From the NCBI GenBank assembly GCA_947245315.1, contig CAMXNV010000001.1, positions 1 to 36,559 on the forward strand: 36,559 nt of DNA. Reading direction: 5' to 3'. This document shows positions 30,377-36,559 of the stretch, one piece after another. Under the pieces are notes generated by a model that saw only the letters and a list, made by a program, of their open reading frames with translations, ran no database searches and was not told the origin of the DNA. The first letter of the stretch is position 1; every line of letters starts with the position of its first letter. The DNA comes from an uncultured Oscillibacter sp. GTDB lineage: Bacteria > Bacillota > Clostridia > Oscillospirales > Oscillospiraceae. Position numbers and translations under genes: made by a program.

Positions 30377-31346
30377 ACTGGACCAAGTGCGCTTCACCCC
30401 GGCGGGCCGGGAGGCCCTGACGGAAGCCCTGATGAGCGGGGAACGCGCGCCCGCCCGCCGTCCCGGGAGCTGGGCCAGGCTGGGCCTGGCGGCGGCTCTG
30501 GCGGCGGTGGTGCTGGCGGGCTCCGCCCTGGCGGCGGGGACCCTGTGGGACCGCTATTTCGGACGCCTGGACGAGGGCCAGCAAGAGGTCATCGAGACCC
30601 TGAGCCGGGATCTCCCGGCGGCGGAGTCCAACGGGACCGTCATGACGCCCCTGGCGGCCTTCGGAGACCAGGACTTCTATTATTTGATGCTGGAAATCCG
30701 GGCCCCGGAGGGCACGGTCCTGCCGGACTACGGCGAGGACGAGGGCTTTTACCAGCTCTTCGGCGACACATTGGAGGAGGATATCACCCTGACGGACGCC
30801 GGAGGACAGGATGTTCTCTGTACTTTGGACTACGACTGGATCAACGACGATCCCTCGGACAATGTTCTCACGGCGGTGATCCGCCTCTGGTCCATGGAGG
30901 ACGCGGACCTCTGCGACGGGACGGAGAAGGTGCTCCACATCCCCGGCCTCTGGGTTCAGAGTCCGGACAAGATTTACACCCCCGTGCTCACCGGCGGCTG
31001 GGACTTCAACATCGGGACCCATTCCGGCGGCATGGAGAGCCGGGAGATCGATGTGGCCGGGGTGACGGTGGAGGACGCGGACTGCGGGACCATGACCATG
31101 GAGTACCTGCGGCTGTCCCCCCTGGGCATGCGAATCCGCCACAGCTGGTCGGAACCGAAAGAGGGCATATATCCCGGCGCGAGCCTCTCCGTGGTGATGG
31201 AGGACGGCAGCGAGGTATTCCTGGAGAACAGCGTCGGCTCCTGCGGCGAGAACTGGAATGAGGAATACGGCCCCTTCGAGGTCCCCATCGACCTGGACAA
31301 AGCCGTGGCTGTCCGCTGGGGCTCTGCGGAGATTCCCCTCACCTGA
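30351..31346 (+). CDS. Putative membrane anti-sigma factor
   Basis: 331-residue protein with a short cytosolic N-terminus (1-42), one membrane segment (about 43-62; LGLAAALAAVVLAGSALAAG) and a large outside domain (65-331) of beta-rich character with three Cys pairs or singles. Overlap with the ECF sigma gene and this topology are typical of cognate anti-sigma factors, possibly DUF4179-like. It lacks a recognisable zinc HxxxCxxC motif, so binding to the sigma factor is inferred from context. AGGAGG precedes the ATG inside the sigma gene. Confidence 0.78.
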   Translation: MDKNAFRTELDQVRFTPAGREALTEALMSGERAPARRPGSWARLGLAAALAAVVLAGSALAAGTLWDRYFGRLDEGQQEVIETLSRDLPAAESNGTVMTPLAAFGDQDFYYLMLEIRAPEGTVLPDYGEDEGFYQLFGDTLEEDITLTDAGGQDVLCTLDYDWINDDPSDNVLTAVIRLWSMEDADLCDGTEKVLHIPGLWVQSPDKIYTPVLTGGWDFNIGTHSGGMESREIDVAGVTVEDADCGTMTMEYLRLSPLGMRIRHSWSEPKEGIYPGASLSVVMEDGSEVFLENSVGSCGENWNEEYGPFEVPIDLDKAVAVRWGSAEIPLT

Positions 31347-31354
31347 ACAAACGC

Positions 31355-31386
31355 AAAAAAGAGGCACGGCGTTCCGCCGTGCCTCT
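31355..31386 (-). terminator. Terminator of the NlpC/P60 gene
   Basis: A perfect 12-bp stem (31360-31371 with 31375-31386, loop of three) followed on the minus strand by six T residues. It lies between convergent genes and may also stop the plus-strand transcript. Confidence 0.85.
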
Positions 31387-31401
31387 CAGCTTGTCCTAAG
31401 T

Positions 31402-32313
31402 TCAGATATGAATGCCGCCCACAAAGTATGTATTGTAATAGCCGTCGGTCAGGTCGGAGTAGATCACGCCGCCGCTCCGGGAGGAGGAGGAGTGGATCAT
31501 CTGGCCGCCGCCGATGTAGATACCCGCGTGGGAGCAGGCCTTGCCCGCGTTGCGCTTGGGATCGTTGAAGAAGACCAGGTCGCCGGGCTGGAGCTCGCCC
31601 AGGCTGTACACCCGGGTGCCCAGGCCGCTCTGCCACTGGCCGGTGGCCGTGTGGGGCAGGGAGACGCCGAACTGCTTGTATACATACATGGTGAAGCCGG
31701 AGCAGTCAAAGCCGCCGGGGGCCGCGCCGCCGTAGCTGTACCGGGTGCCCAGGAACTGCCGGGCGAAGTCCACGATGCTGCTGTCGCCCACGCTGGCGCC
31801 GGGGGTCAGGGGGGTCTCGTTGGTCAGGCTGATGTAGTCGCTCCGGACGTAGCCCTCGCCGTATGTACCCGCGATGTGATACCAGCCGTTTTCGATGCCG
31901 GTGACCGTGACTCCGGAGTTCAGGCCCAGGTTGTTCACGATTTCGCTTTCGATATCGGCCTCCGCCCGGACGTTGACGCCCCGGGCGTTGATCCGGCCGT
32001 AGTACTCAAACTCGGTTTCCTCGCTCATGGTGAAGAAGTCCGCGGAGACGTAGCCGTCTTTTCCATTGTGGGCCACGTGATACCAGCCGTCGGTCTCGCC
32101 CAGGACGGCGATGGTCCAGTCCTTGTCCAGCATGGTGATGACGGAGGCGTCCAGCGAGGCCTCGGACCGGAGGCGGAGGGAGGAGCCGGTGGTCTTGCCG
32201 ATGCCCACCACCAGGGGGTCCCCGTCGGCGGCGAAGGCCGTCAGGGTCAGGCACAGCATGGTCAGCAGCGTGAGAGCCAGCAGCTTGGCGGCTTTTCCTG
32301 CAAGTCGGTTCAT
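31402..32313 (-). CDS. Secreted SH3 / NlpC-P60 peptidoglycan endopeptidase
   Basis: 303-residue exported wall hydrolase. A signal peptide (1-29) is followed by two bacterial SH3 domains (about 35-95 and 104-163; each with a WYH(V/I)A and GYV core) and an NlpC/P60 domain with catalytic Cys204 (GGFDCSGF), His262 (ACSHAGIYIG) and His274 (MIHSSSS). Such enzymes cut gamma-D-glutamyl-diamino acid bonds in stem peptides. AAAGGAAA precedes the ATG. It is monocistronic or last of a unit behind the 102-aa gene, 40 bases upstream. Confidence 0.93.
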   Translation of the reverse strand: MNRLAGKAAKLLALTLLTMLCLTLTAFAADGDPLVVGIGKTTGSSLRLRSEASLDASVITMLDKDWTIAVLGETDGWYHVAHNGKDGYVSADFFTMSEETEFEYYGRINARGVNVRAEADIESEIVNNLGLNSGVTVTGIENGWYHIAGTYGEGYVRSDYISLTNETPLTPGASVGDSSIVDFARQFLGTRYSYGGAAPGGFDCSGFTMYVYKQFGVSLPHTATGQWQSGLGTRVYSLGELQPGDLVFFNDPKRNAGKACSHAGIYIGGGQMIHSSSSRSGGVIYSDLTDGYYNTYFVGGIHI

Positions 32314-32353
32314 AGAGTCGGTTTCCTTTCTCGTTGTCTTTTGTAAAAGGGCC

Positions 32354-32662
32354 TTATTTCTCTTTCCCTGCCAGGGCCCGGTTGAGCCAGACGGTGGCGA
32401 TATCCATCGCCGCGTACAGGCTGTCCTTCTCGCTCTTTTTCACAACCCGGTCCCGGGACTTGAGGTCCGGGTCCGTCAGCTGGAGCTGGATGGACACCTT
32501 GGAGGCCAGCTCCAGGTCCTGCTCCTTCTTGGTTTCCAGCACCTGCATCATGATGATATATTTTTCAGCCATCGTGCCGTAGTAGATCAGGTTCCCTGCC
32601 CGGCGAAGCGGATGGCCCTTATAGACGAGGCCTTCGGTTTTGCTGTTCTTGTTTCCAGCCAT
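32354..32662 (-). CDS. Conserved 102-aa protein of unknown function
   Basis: Small soluble protein with no signal peptide. Its features are a basic N-terminus (MAGNKNSKTEGL), a VYKGHPLRRAGNLIYYGTMAEKYIIMM core that is likely beta strands, an LASKVSIQLQLTDPD strand region, and a helical end YAAMDIATVWLNRALAG. I believe relatives occur widely in Oscillospiraceae next to wall or core genes, but none has a known role. The ATG is supported by AAGGAGG, and a near-perfect sigma-A promoter lies just upstream, so it should be well expressed. The NlpC/P60 gene follows after 40 bases and may be co-transcribed. Confidence 0.82.
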   Translation of the reverse strand: MAGNKNSKTEGLVYKGHPLRRAGNLIYYGTMAEKYIIMMQVLETKKEQDLELASKVSIQLQLTDPDLKSRDRVVKKSEKDSLYAAMDIATVWLNRALAGKEK

Positions 32663-32682
32663 AAAAACCTCCTTGAAAAATT

Positions 32683-32721
32683 TTGTAACCAAATTGTAAC
32701 ATCTTTTTCCCGTTTTGTCAA
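32683..32721 (-). promoter_or_regulatory. Strong promoter of the 102-aa gene with phased repeats
   Basis: On the minus strand, TTGACA (32716-32721), a 17-bp spacer and TACAAT (32693-32698) with TGT before it. GTTACAA occurs twice 11 bp apart (32694-32700, 32683-32689), one copy overlapping the -10. Confidence 0.75.
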
Positions 32722-32775
32722 CATTGTTCTCTGAGCGATTTGACGAAAATAAGAGCGGATAATAGGGCACAACTG

Positions 32776-32844
32776 ACAAAAAACGCAAAATCCCGCGGGA
32801 AACGGCCGCTGCCCTCCAGGGGGCCAGGCCGCTCTCCGCGGGAT
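32776..32844 (-). terminator. Terminator of ireB
   Basis: ATCCCGCGG (32836-32844 on the minus strand) pairs with CCGCGGGAT (32790-32798) around a long GC-rich loop, followed by TTTTGCGTTTTTTG. Confidence 0.6.
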
Positions 32845-32881
32845 GGCTGTCGAAAATGGTGACAAATTGTTACTCTTTTTG

Positions 32882-33127
32882 TTACTGACCCAAATACCGG
32901 CGAACCAGAACCTGGAGCAGCTCGTCCCGGTCGATCTTGCGGATCAGGGTCCGGGCGTTGTTGTGATTGGTGATATAGGTGGGGTCCTCGGACAGGATAT
33001 AGCCCACGATTTGATTGATGGGATTATAGCCCTTCTCCTCCAGGGATTTGTAGACCGAGGAGAGAATCTGATGAATTTCCTCATCCTTTTCCAGGGCGAG
33101 ACTGAATTTTCTGGTGAAATCGTCCAT
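32882..33127 (-). CDS. ireB: IreB-family regulatory phosphoprotein (UPF0297)
   Basis: 81-residue cytosolic protein. The family sequence is plain throughout: the N-terminal DDFTRKFS, where the Ser/Thr-kinase-phosphorylated threonine lies in enterococcal IreB, then QILSSVYKSLEEKGYNPINQIVGYILSEDPTYITNHNNAR and LIRKIDRDELL in adjacent blocks. IreB works with the PASTA kinase IreK in cell-wall stress and cephalosporin tolerance. In most Firmicutes it sits with ruvX (yqgF); here it stands alone between pheT and the 102-aa gene with its own promoter. The ribosome site is GAAGGTGGTG. Confidence 0.93.
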   Translation of the reverse strand: MDDFTRKFSLALEKDEEIHQILSSVYKSLEEKGYNPINQIVGYILSEDPTYITNHNNARTLIRKIDRDELLQVLVRRYLGQ

Positions 33128-33159
33128 AGGTACACCACCTTCCTTTCCAAATCAACTCT

Positions 33160-33188
33160 AGTATACTCGATTTTTGGCGGACTGTAAA
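33160..33188 (-). promoter_or_regulatory. Promoter of ireB
   Basis: On the minus strand, TTTACA (33183-33188), a 17-bp spacer and TATACT (33160-33165). Confidence 0.72.
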
Positions 33189-33246
33189 GGGTTTCGGGCG
33201 GAATTTTACGAAAGATTTTTACTCGGGCCCGGAAAACCGCCTGTTC

Positions 33247-33278
33247 CGGGGCCTCCGGGGGCCCCGGAGGGCCCCCGG
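33247..33278. terminator. GC-rich hairpin after pheT
   Basis: Nested complementary runs of CCTCCGGGG and CCCCGGAGG, with further GGGGCC/GGCCCC pairing. On the minus strand GGTTTTCC follows about 20 bases on. A weak or modified terminator. Confidence 0.45.
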
Positions 33279-33291
33279 CTTCCCGGGTAAA

Positions 33292-35988
33292 TCAGCGCAG
33301 GACGGCGTTCAGCTCGGTTTTCAGCAGCTCCAGGATGCCCTTCACGTCCTCGTCGGCCTCCTGGGCGGTGAGGCTCCGGTCGTCGGAGCGGAGCTCCAGG
33401 TTGAAGGCCACGCTCTTCTTCCCCTGGGGGATGCCCTGCCCGGCGTACACGTCGAAGAGGCTGACGGCCTTCAGCAGACCCTTGGCCCCCCGGCGGATGC
33501 AGTCCTCCAGACGGCCCACGGGGAGATTCTCGTCGCAGACCAGGGCGATGTCCCGGGTGACGGCGGGGAACCGGGGCAGGGGCTGGTAAATGGGCGTCCC
33601 GGCCATGTTCTGGAGCAGGGCGTCGAAGGCCAGCTCGGCGGCGTAGAGCTCACAGTCCACGTCGTAGTTGGCCGCCACGGAGGGGTGAATCTGCCCCAGG
33701 ACGCCCAGGAGGGCGTCGCCGCTGTAGACCCTGGCGCAGCGCCCCGGGTGATAGGAGGGGTTGGCCCCCTCCGCCTCGAAGCGGAGCTTGGGAATCCGCA
33801 GACCCTCCAGCACGGCCTCCACGGCGCCCTTGAGCTGGAAGAAGTCCATGCCGCCGCCGTAGCCGCCCAGGGAGAGGACCTTGGGCTCGTCGGCCATGCC
33901 GGAGCCGTCGTTCTTGGCGAAGTAGGTCCGGCCCAGCTCGTAGAGCCGGACAGCCTTGTTCCGGTAGTGGTTGTTCCGGGAGAGAATCTCCAGCATGGAG
34001 GGCAGGGTGGTGGTGCGCATGATGGAGGTGTCCTCCCCCAGGGGGTTCAGGATTTTCATGGAGTTCCGGAGGGGGGAGTCCGCCGGGAGGTTGATCTTGT
34101 CGTAGTAGGCGGGGGAGATGAAGGAGTAGGTGATGATCTCGCTGTACCCCGCGGAGCGGCAGAGGGCCCCGGCGGCGTTCTCCGCAAGCTGGACGCTGTT
34201 CCAGCCCCGGCGCTCGTTCAGGCCGGAGGAGAGGGTATTGGGGATGTTGTTGTAGCCGTAGAACCGGGCGGTTTCCTCGGCGATGTCGGACCAGTGCTCC
34301 ACGTCGGAGCGCCAGGAGGGCACGGTGATGGTATCGCCCTCCAGGCCGAAGCCCAGGGCGGCCAGGGTTTTGCGCTGGTCCTCCACGGGGATGTCCACCC
34401 CCAGGAAGCGGTTCATCTTCTCGGGCTCAAATTGGACGGTGACCGGGTTGGGGACGTAGTTCAGGATGTCCACGACGCCGTCCACCACCTCGCCGGCCCC
34501 CAGGAGCTCCACCAGCTCACAGGCCCGGTTCACGGCGGGGAGGGTGTTCAGGACGTCCAGGCCCTTCTCGAACTTGGCGCTGGCCTCGGTCCGCTTCCCC
34601 AGGGCCAGGGCGGTCTTGCGGATACAGGCCCCGTCGAAGTTGGCGGACTCGAAGACCACGTCCGTGGTGTCCGCCACGATTTCGCTGTTCAGTCCGCCCA
34701 TGATGCCCGCCAGGCCCACGGCGTGGGTCCTGTCGGCGATGACCAGCATGTCGGGGTCCAGGTCGTAGACGTTGCCGTCCAGGGTGGTGAGCTTTTCGCC
34801 GTCCCGGGCCCGGCGGACCACGATGTTTCCGCCCTTGATGTAGCGGTAGTCAAAGGCGTGCATGGGCTGGCCGTATTCCAGCATGACGTAGTTGGTGATA
34901 TCCACGATATTGCTGATGGGCCGGATGCCGTTGGCCCGGAGGCGCTCCCGCATCCACTTGGGAGAGGGGCCGATCCTCACATTCCGGACCATCCGGGCGG
35001 TGTACCGGGGGCAGAGCTCCGGGTCCGGGGTCTCCACGTCCAGCAGCTCCGGCAGGGCGCCGGGGCCGCCGCCCTTGACCACCGGGTCATGGAGCTGGAG
35101 GGGCTTGCCGAAGGTGACGGCGGCCTCCCGGGCCAGGCCGATGACGCTGAGGCAGTCAGGCCGGTTGGGGGTGATCTCGAACTCCACCACGTGGTCGTCC
35201 GCGCCGATGACGGGGCGGATGTCGTCCCCGGGCTGGATTCCCTCCTCGTGGAGGACGAAGATGCCGTCGGGGATGCAGTGGGGGAACTCCCGCTGCTCGG
35301 CGTGGAGGTCCGCCAGGGTGCAAATTTTCTCCGTTTTCGTGTCCAAGGCCAGGGTGTCGTGCTCGTGGATATTGGCCAGGGATGTGGTGACGGTGTGATA
35401 GGTTCCGCCGCTGTCGCAGCTGACGGTGAACCGTCCGTCGCCCAGGGATTCCACCTTGGTGACGAAGGCGGCCTTGACGGAGCCGTAGATTTTATAGCCG
35501 GGGGTGACGCCCGCCGGGACGGAGGGCTTCTCCGGGTCGATGGGCTTGTAGTCGTTCAGCAGGGCGGCGGCGGTGATGACGGCGTAGGGGAAGTCCCGCT
35601 CGTCCAGGTTCAGCTCCTTAAGGGAACAGAGCATGCCGTCGGAGAGGACGCCCCGGAGCTTGCCCCGGGTGATCTTCTTGCCCCCGGGGAGGGTGGAGTT
35701 GTGGAGGGCCACGGGGACGACGTCGCCCTCATGGATGTTCCAGGCTCCGGTGACGATCTGGACGGGCTCCGCCTGGCCCACATCAAGCTGGCAGACCCAC
35801 ATGTGGTCGCTGTCGGGGTGGCGCTCCATCTTGTCGATGCGGCCCACGACGACGTTGGAGATCTCCGCGCCCAGGTCCTCGGTGACCTCCACCTTGGAGC
35901 CGGAGATGGTCATGGCCTCGGCAAAGTCCCGGTCGTTGACCGGACCGACGTCTACGAATTCTTGTAACCATTTACGGGATAATTTCAT
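33292..35988 (-). CDS. pheT: Phenylalanine-tRNA ligase beta subunit, enlarged
   Basis: 898 residues; most bacterial PheT are near 790-810. Domains in order: N-terminal MKLSRKWLQEFVD, the EMAP/tRNA-binding OB fold (about 40-125; VVVGRIDKMERHPDSD, IVTGAWNIHEGD), an extra segment (about 135-235), the B3/B4 editing module (FEITPNRPDCLSVIGLARE onward), B5, the catalytic-like core (FYGYNNIPNTL, RTTTLPSMLEILSRN) and the C-terminal FDX-ACB domain (LPRFPAVTRDIALVCDE). The extra segment itself resembles the OB fold. AAGGAG precedes the ATG. The partner pheS, normally directly upstream, is not in the remaining 570 bases, which hold repeats. Confidence 0.95.
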   Translation of the reverse strand: MKLSRKWLQEFVDVGPVNDRDFAEAMTISGSKVEVTEDLGAEISNVVVGRIDKMERHPDSDHMWVCQLDVGQAEPVQIVTGAWNIHEGDVVPVALHNSTLPGGKKITRGKLRGVLSDGMLCSLKELNLDERDFPYAVITAAALLNDYKPIDPEKPSVPAGVTPGYKIYGSVKAAFVTKVESLGDGRFTVSCDSGGTYHTVTTSLANIHEHDTLALDTKTEKICTLADLHAEQREFPHCIPDGIFVLHEEGIQPGDDIRPVIGADDHVVEFEITPNRPDCLSVIGLAREAAVTFGKPLQLHDPVVKGGGPGALPELLDVETPDPELCPRYTARMVRNVRIGPSPKWMRERLRANGIRPISNIVDITNYVMLEYGQPMHAFDYRYIKGGNIVVRRARDGEKLTTLDGNVYDLDPDMLVIADRTHAVGLAGIMGGLNSEIVADTTDVVFESANFDGACIRKTALALGKRTEASAKFEKGLDVLNTLPAVNRACELVELLGAGEVVDGVVDILNYVPNPVTVQFEPEKMNRFLGVDIPVEDQRKTLAALGFGLEGDTITVPSWRSDVEHWSDIAEETARFYGYNNIPNTLSSGLNERRGWNSVQLAENAAGALCRSAGYSEIITYSFISPAYYDKINLPADSPLRNSMKILNPLGEDTSIMRTTTLPSMLEILSRNNHYRNKAVRLYELGRTYFAKNDGSGMADEPKVLSLGGYGGGMDFFQLKGAVEAVLEGLRIPKLRFEAEGANPSYHPGRCARVYSGDALLGVLGQIHPSVAANYDVDCELYAAELAFDALLQNMAGTPIYQPLPRFPAVTRDIALVCDENLPVGRLEDCIRRGAKGLLKAVSLFDVYAGQGIPQGKKSVAFNLELRSDDRSLTAQEADEDVKGILELLKTELNAVLR

Positions 35989-36388
35989 AGTTTATAACTC
36001 CTTAAAGAAGGATTCAGCCATGAAGATGGCTGGTGCATTTGCGCCCCCCATTCTCTCTTTTTCTTCCATGAAGAAAATGAGAGAATGCGCCGCGCCCGGT
36101 GGAAGAGAGAAAAAGAAGTACGGGGGGAACACGGGGCCCCCGCCGCAACCCAGCGAAGCGGTTGCGGTGGGGAGAGGAGGAACAAACGGAACGGAGTGAA
36201 GCCTGCCCGAAGGGCGGGATTCATGTAGTGCAGTTTGTTCCGACGAGGGCGCGCCTGAATGATCGGCGGAGCCGGAATGACTTCCCCGCGCGCAATTGGT
36301 TTGAGCGGGGGTTTGGAGGGCGTCGAATCGAAAAGCTTCTCTTTTCGCTGGCGCTGCCCTGGCGGGGGAATCGGTTGGGCAAAAACCC
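35989..36388. other. Non-coding hairpin mosaic upstream of pheT
   Basis: No supported gene. A 7-bp stem lies at 36016-36032. A large 18-bp stem with one mismatch spans 36049-36066 with 36070-36087. CCGCAACC/GGTTGCGG flanks a loop near 36143-36167. GGAACAAAC (36179-36187) is inverted at 36233-36241. These look like stacked short palindromic repeats between pheT and its expected partner pheS. Confidence 0.55.
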
Positions 36389-36559
36389 AAGGCTCCCTCT
36401 CTGAGGGAGCTGGCAGCGCCTTCGGCGCTGACTGAGGGAGTTCCCCCGCAGGGAGTTTCCCCGCAGGGAGTTCCCCCGTTTTCCCCGACAAGAGCCAGCC
36501 CCATGCAAACTCCCTCCGTCACGGCTTCGCCGTGCCACCTCCCTCTAAGAGGGAGGCTT
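36389..36559. repeat. Dispersed hairpin element related to the 22007-22188 MITE (runs to window end)
   Basis: It starts AAGGCTCCCTC, with a GGCTCCCTC/GAGGGAGC stem, CAGCGCC-TTC-GGCGCTG and GACTGAGGGAG. It ends with a CTCCGTCACGGC-TTCG-CCGTGCCACCTCC module and CCTC..GAGGGAGGCTT, inverse to the start. The same GTCACGGC-NNCG-CCGTGCCACCTC module is inside the MITE-like element. A 15-bp unit (GGGAGTTCCCCCGCA) repeats three times at 36436-36480. The right boundary lies at or beyond the window edge. Confidence 0.7.

Noticed and set aside
33685..35967. A 760-codon plus-strand frame over pheT
   Set aside because: Antisense shadow of a highly conserved synthetase gene; composition is Gly/Val/Asp-rich without domains.
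35989..36250. A T-box leader upstream of pheT
   Set aside because: No conserved T-box sequence (AGGGTGGNACCGCG type) or specifier-loop layout could be found; the hairpins look like independent repeats.
36100..36404. Short open frames in the mosaic upstream of pheT on both strands
   Set aside because: They run through hairpin repeats, have Arg/Gly/Pro-biased composition and lack ribosome sites.

Overview
The window looks like chromosome from a high-GC member of the Bacillota, class Clostridia, most likely family Oscillospiraceae (Oscillibacter / Flavonifractor / Lawsonibacter relatives). The evidence is AGGAGG-type ribosome sites, sigma-A promoters often with an extended TGn -10, a split TSUP (TauE/SafE) permease, IreB, MltG, SLH-anchored envelope proteins, a DUF1540 protein, and short hairpin repeats of the kind scattered through gut Clostridia. 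No tRNA, rRNA, CRISPR array, prophage or transposase gene was recognised. The genus is an inference.

Layout. (1) 1-3112: 3' part of leuA and its terminator; a 52-aa minus-strand gene divergent from an XRE regulator, the two sharing one helical motif; an alpha/beta hydrolase. (2) 3113-4870: first copy of a ~180-bp dispersed repeat, a VOC-fold protein and an AEC-family permease. (3) 4888-12883: a plus-strand cell-envelope cluster made of an MBOAT O-acyltransferase, a DHHW/AlgX-like partner, an SLH-plus-transglutaminase surface protein with 72-bp tandem repeats, a Pro/Glu-rich lipoprotein and an SH3-M15 (VanX-like) peptidase. It starts at one promoter with a PhoP-box-like tandem repeat and ends at a bidirectional terminator. 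(4) 12914-16857, minus strand: rimM-trmD with a candidate structured leader; the second copy of the dispersed repeat; a two-gene TSUP permease; a DUF1540 protein; a secreted protein of six 36-residue Cys/His repeats. (5) 17229-18605: HtrA-like protease, then a gap with nested hairpins. (6) 19053-20929, minus: mpg, a HAD phosphatase and a pentapeptide-repeat protein, tightly coupled. (7) 21034-23673, plus: an EamA permease, then a promoter followed by a 182-bp MITE-like element in the leader of a TagA/WecG glycosyltransferase-tmk pair. (8) 23728-28551: a Cys/Gly/Asn-rich small protein (minus), then mltG, a U32 peptidase, a COG2509-type flavoprotein and an ICMT-like membrane methyltransferase (plus). 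(9) 28595-31346: a membrane-bound XRE regulator with an extracellular Ig-like domain, divergent from an ECF sigma factor and its putative anti-sigma. (10) 31402-36559, minus: SH3-NlpC/P60 hydrolase, a conserved 102-aa protein, ireB and pheT, the last with an internal insertion that resembles a second OB fold; then a non-coding mosaic of repeats.

Taken together the window is mostly core metabolism and translation (leuA, rimM, trmD, pheT, tmk, mpg) mixed with envelope construction and sensing. The best candidates for undescribed biology are the acyltransferase/SLH/transglutaminase/peptidase cluster, the six-fold Cys/His repeat protein, the ECF sigma gene that has no normal start codon beside a divergent transmembrane XRE-Ig regulator, and the enlarged PheT.
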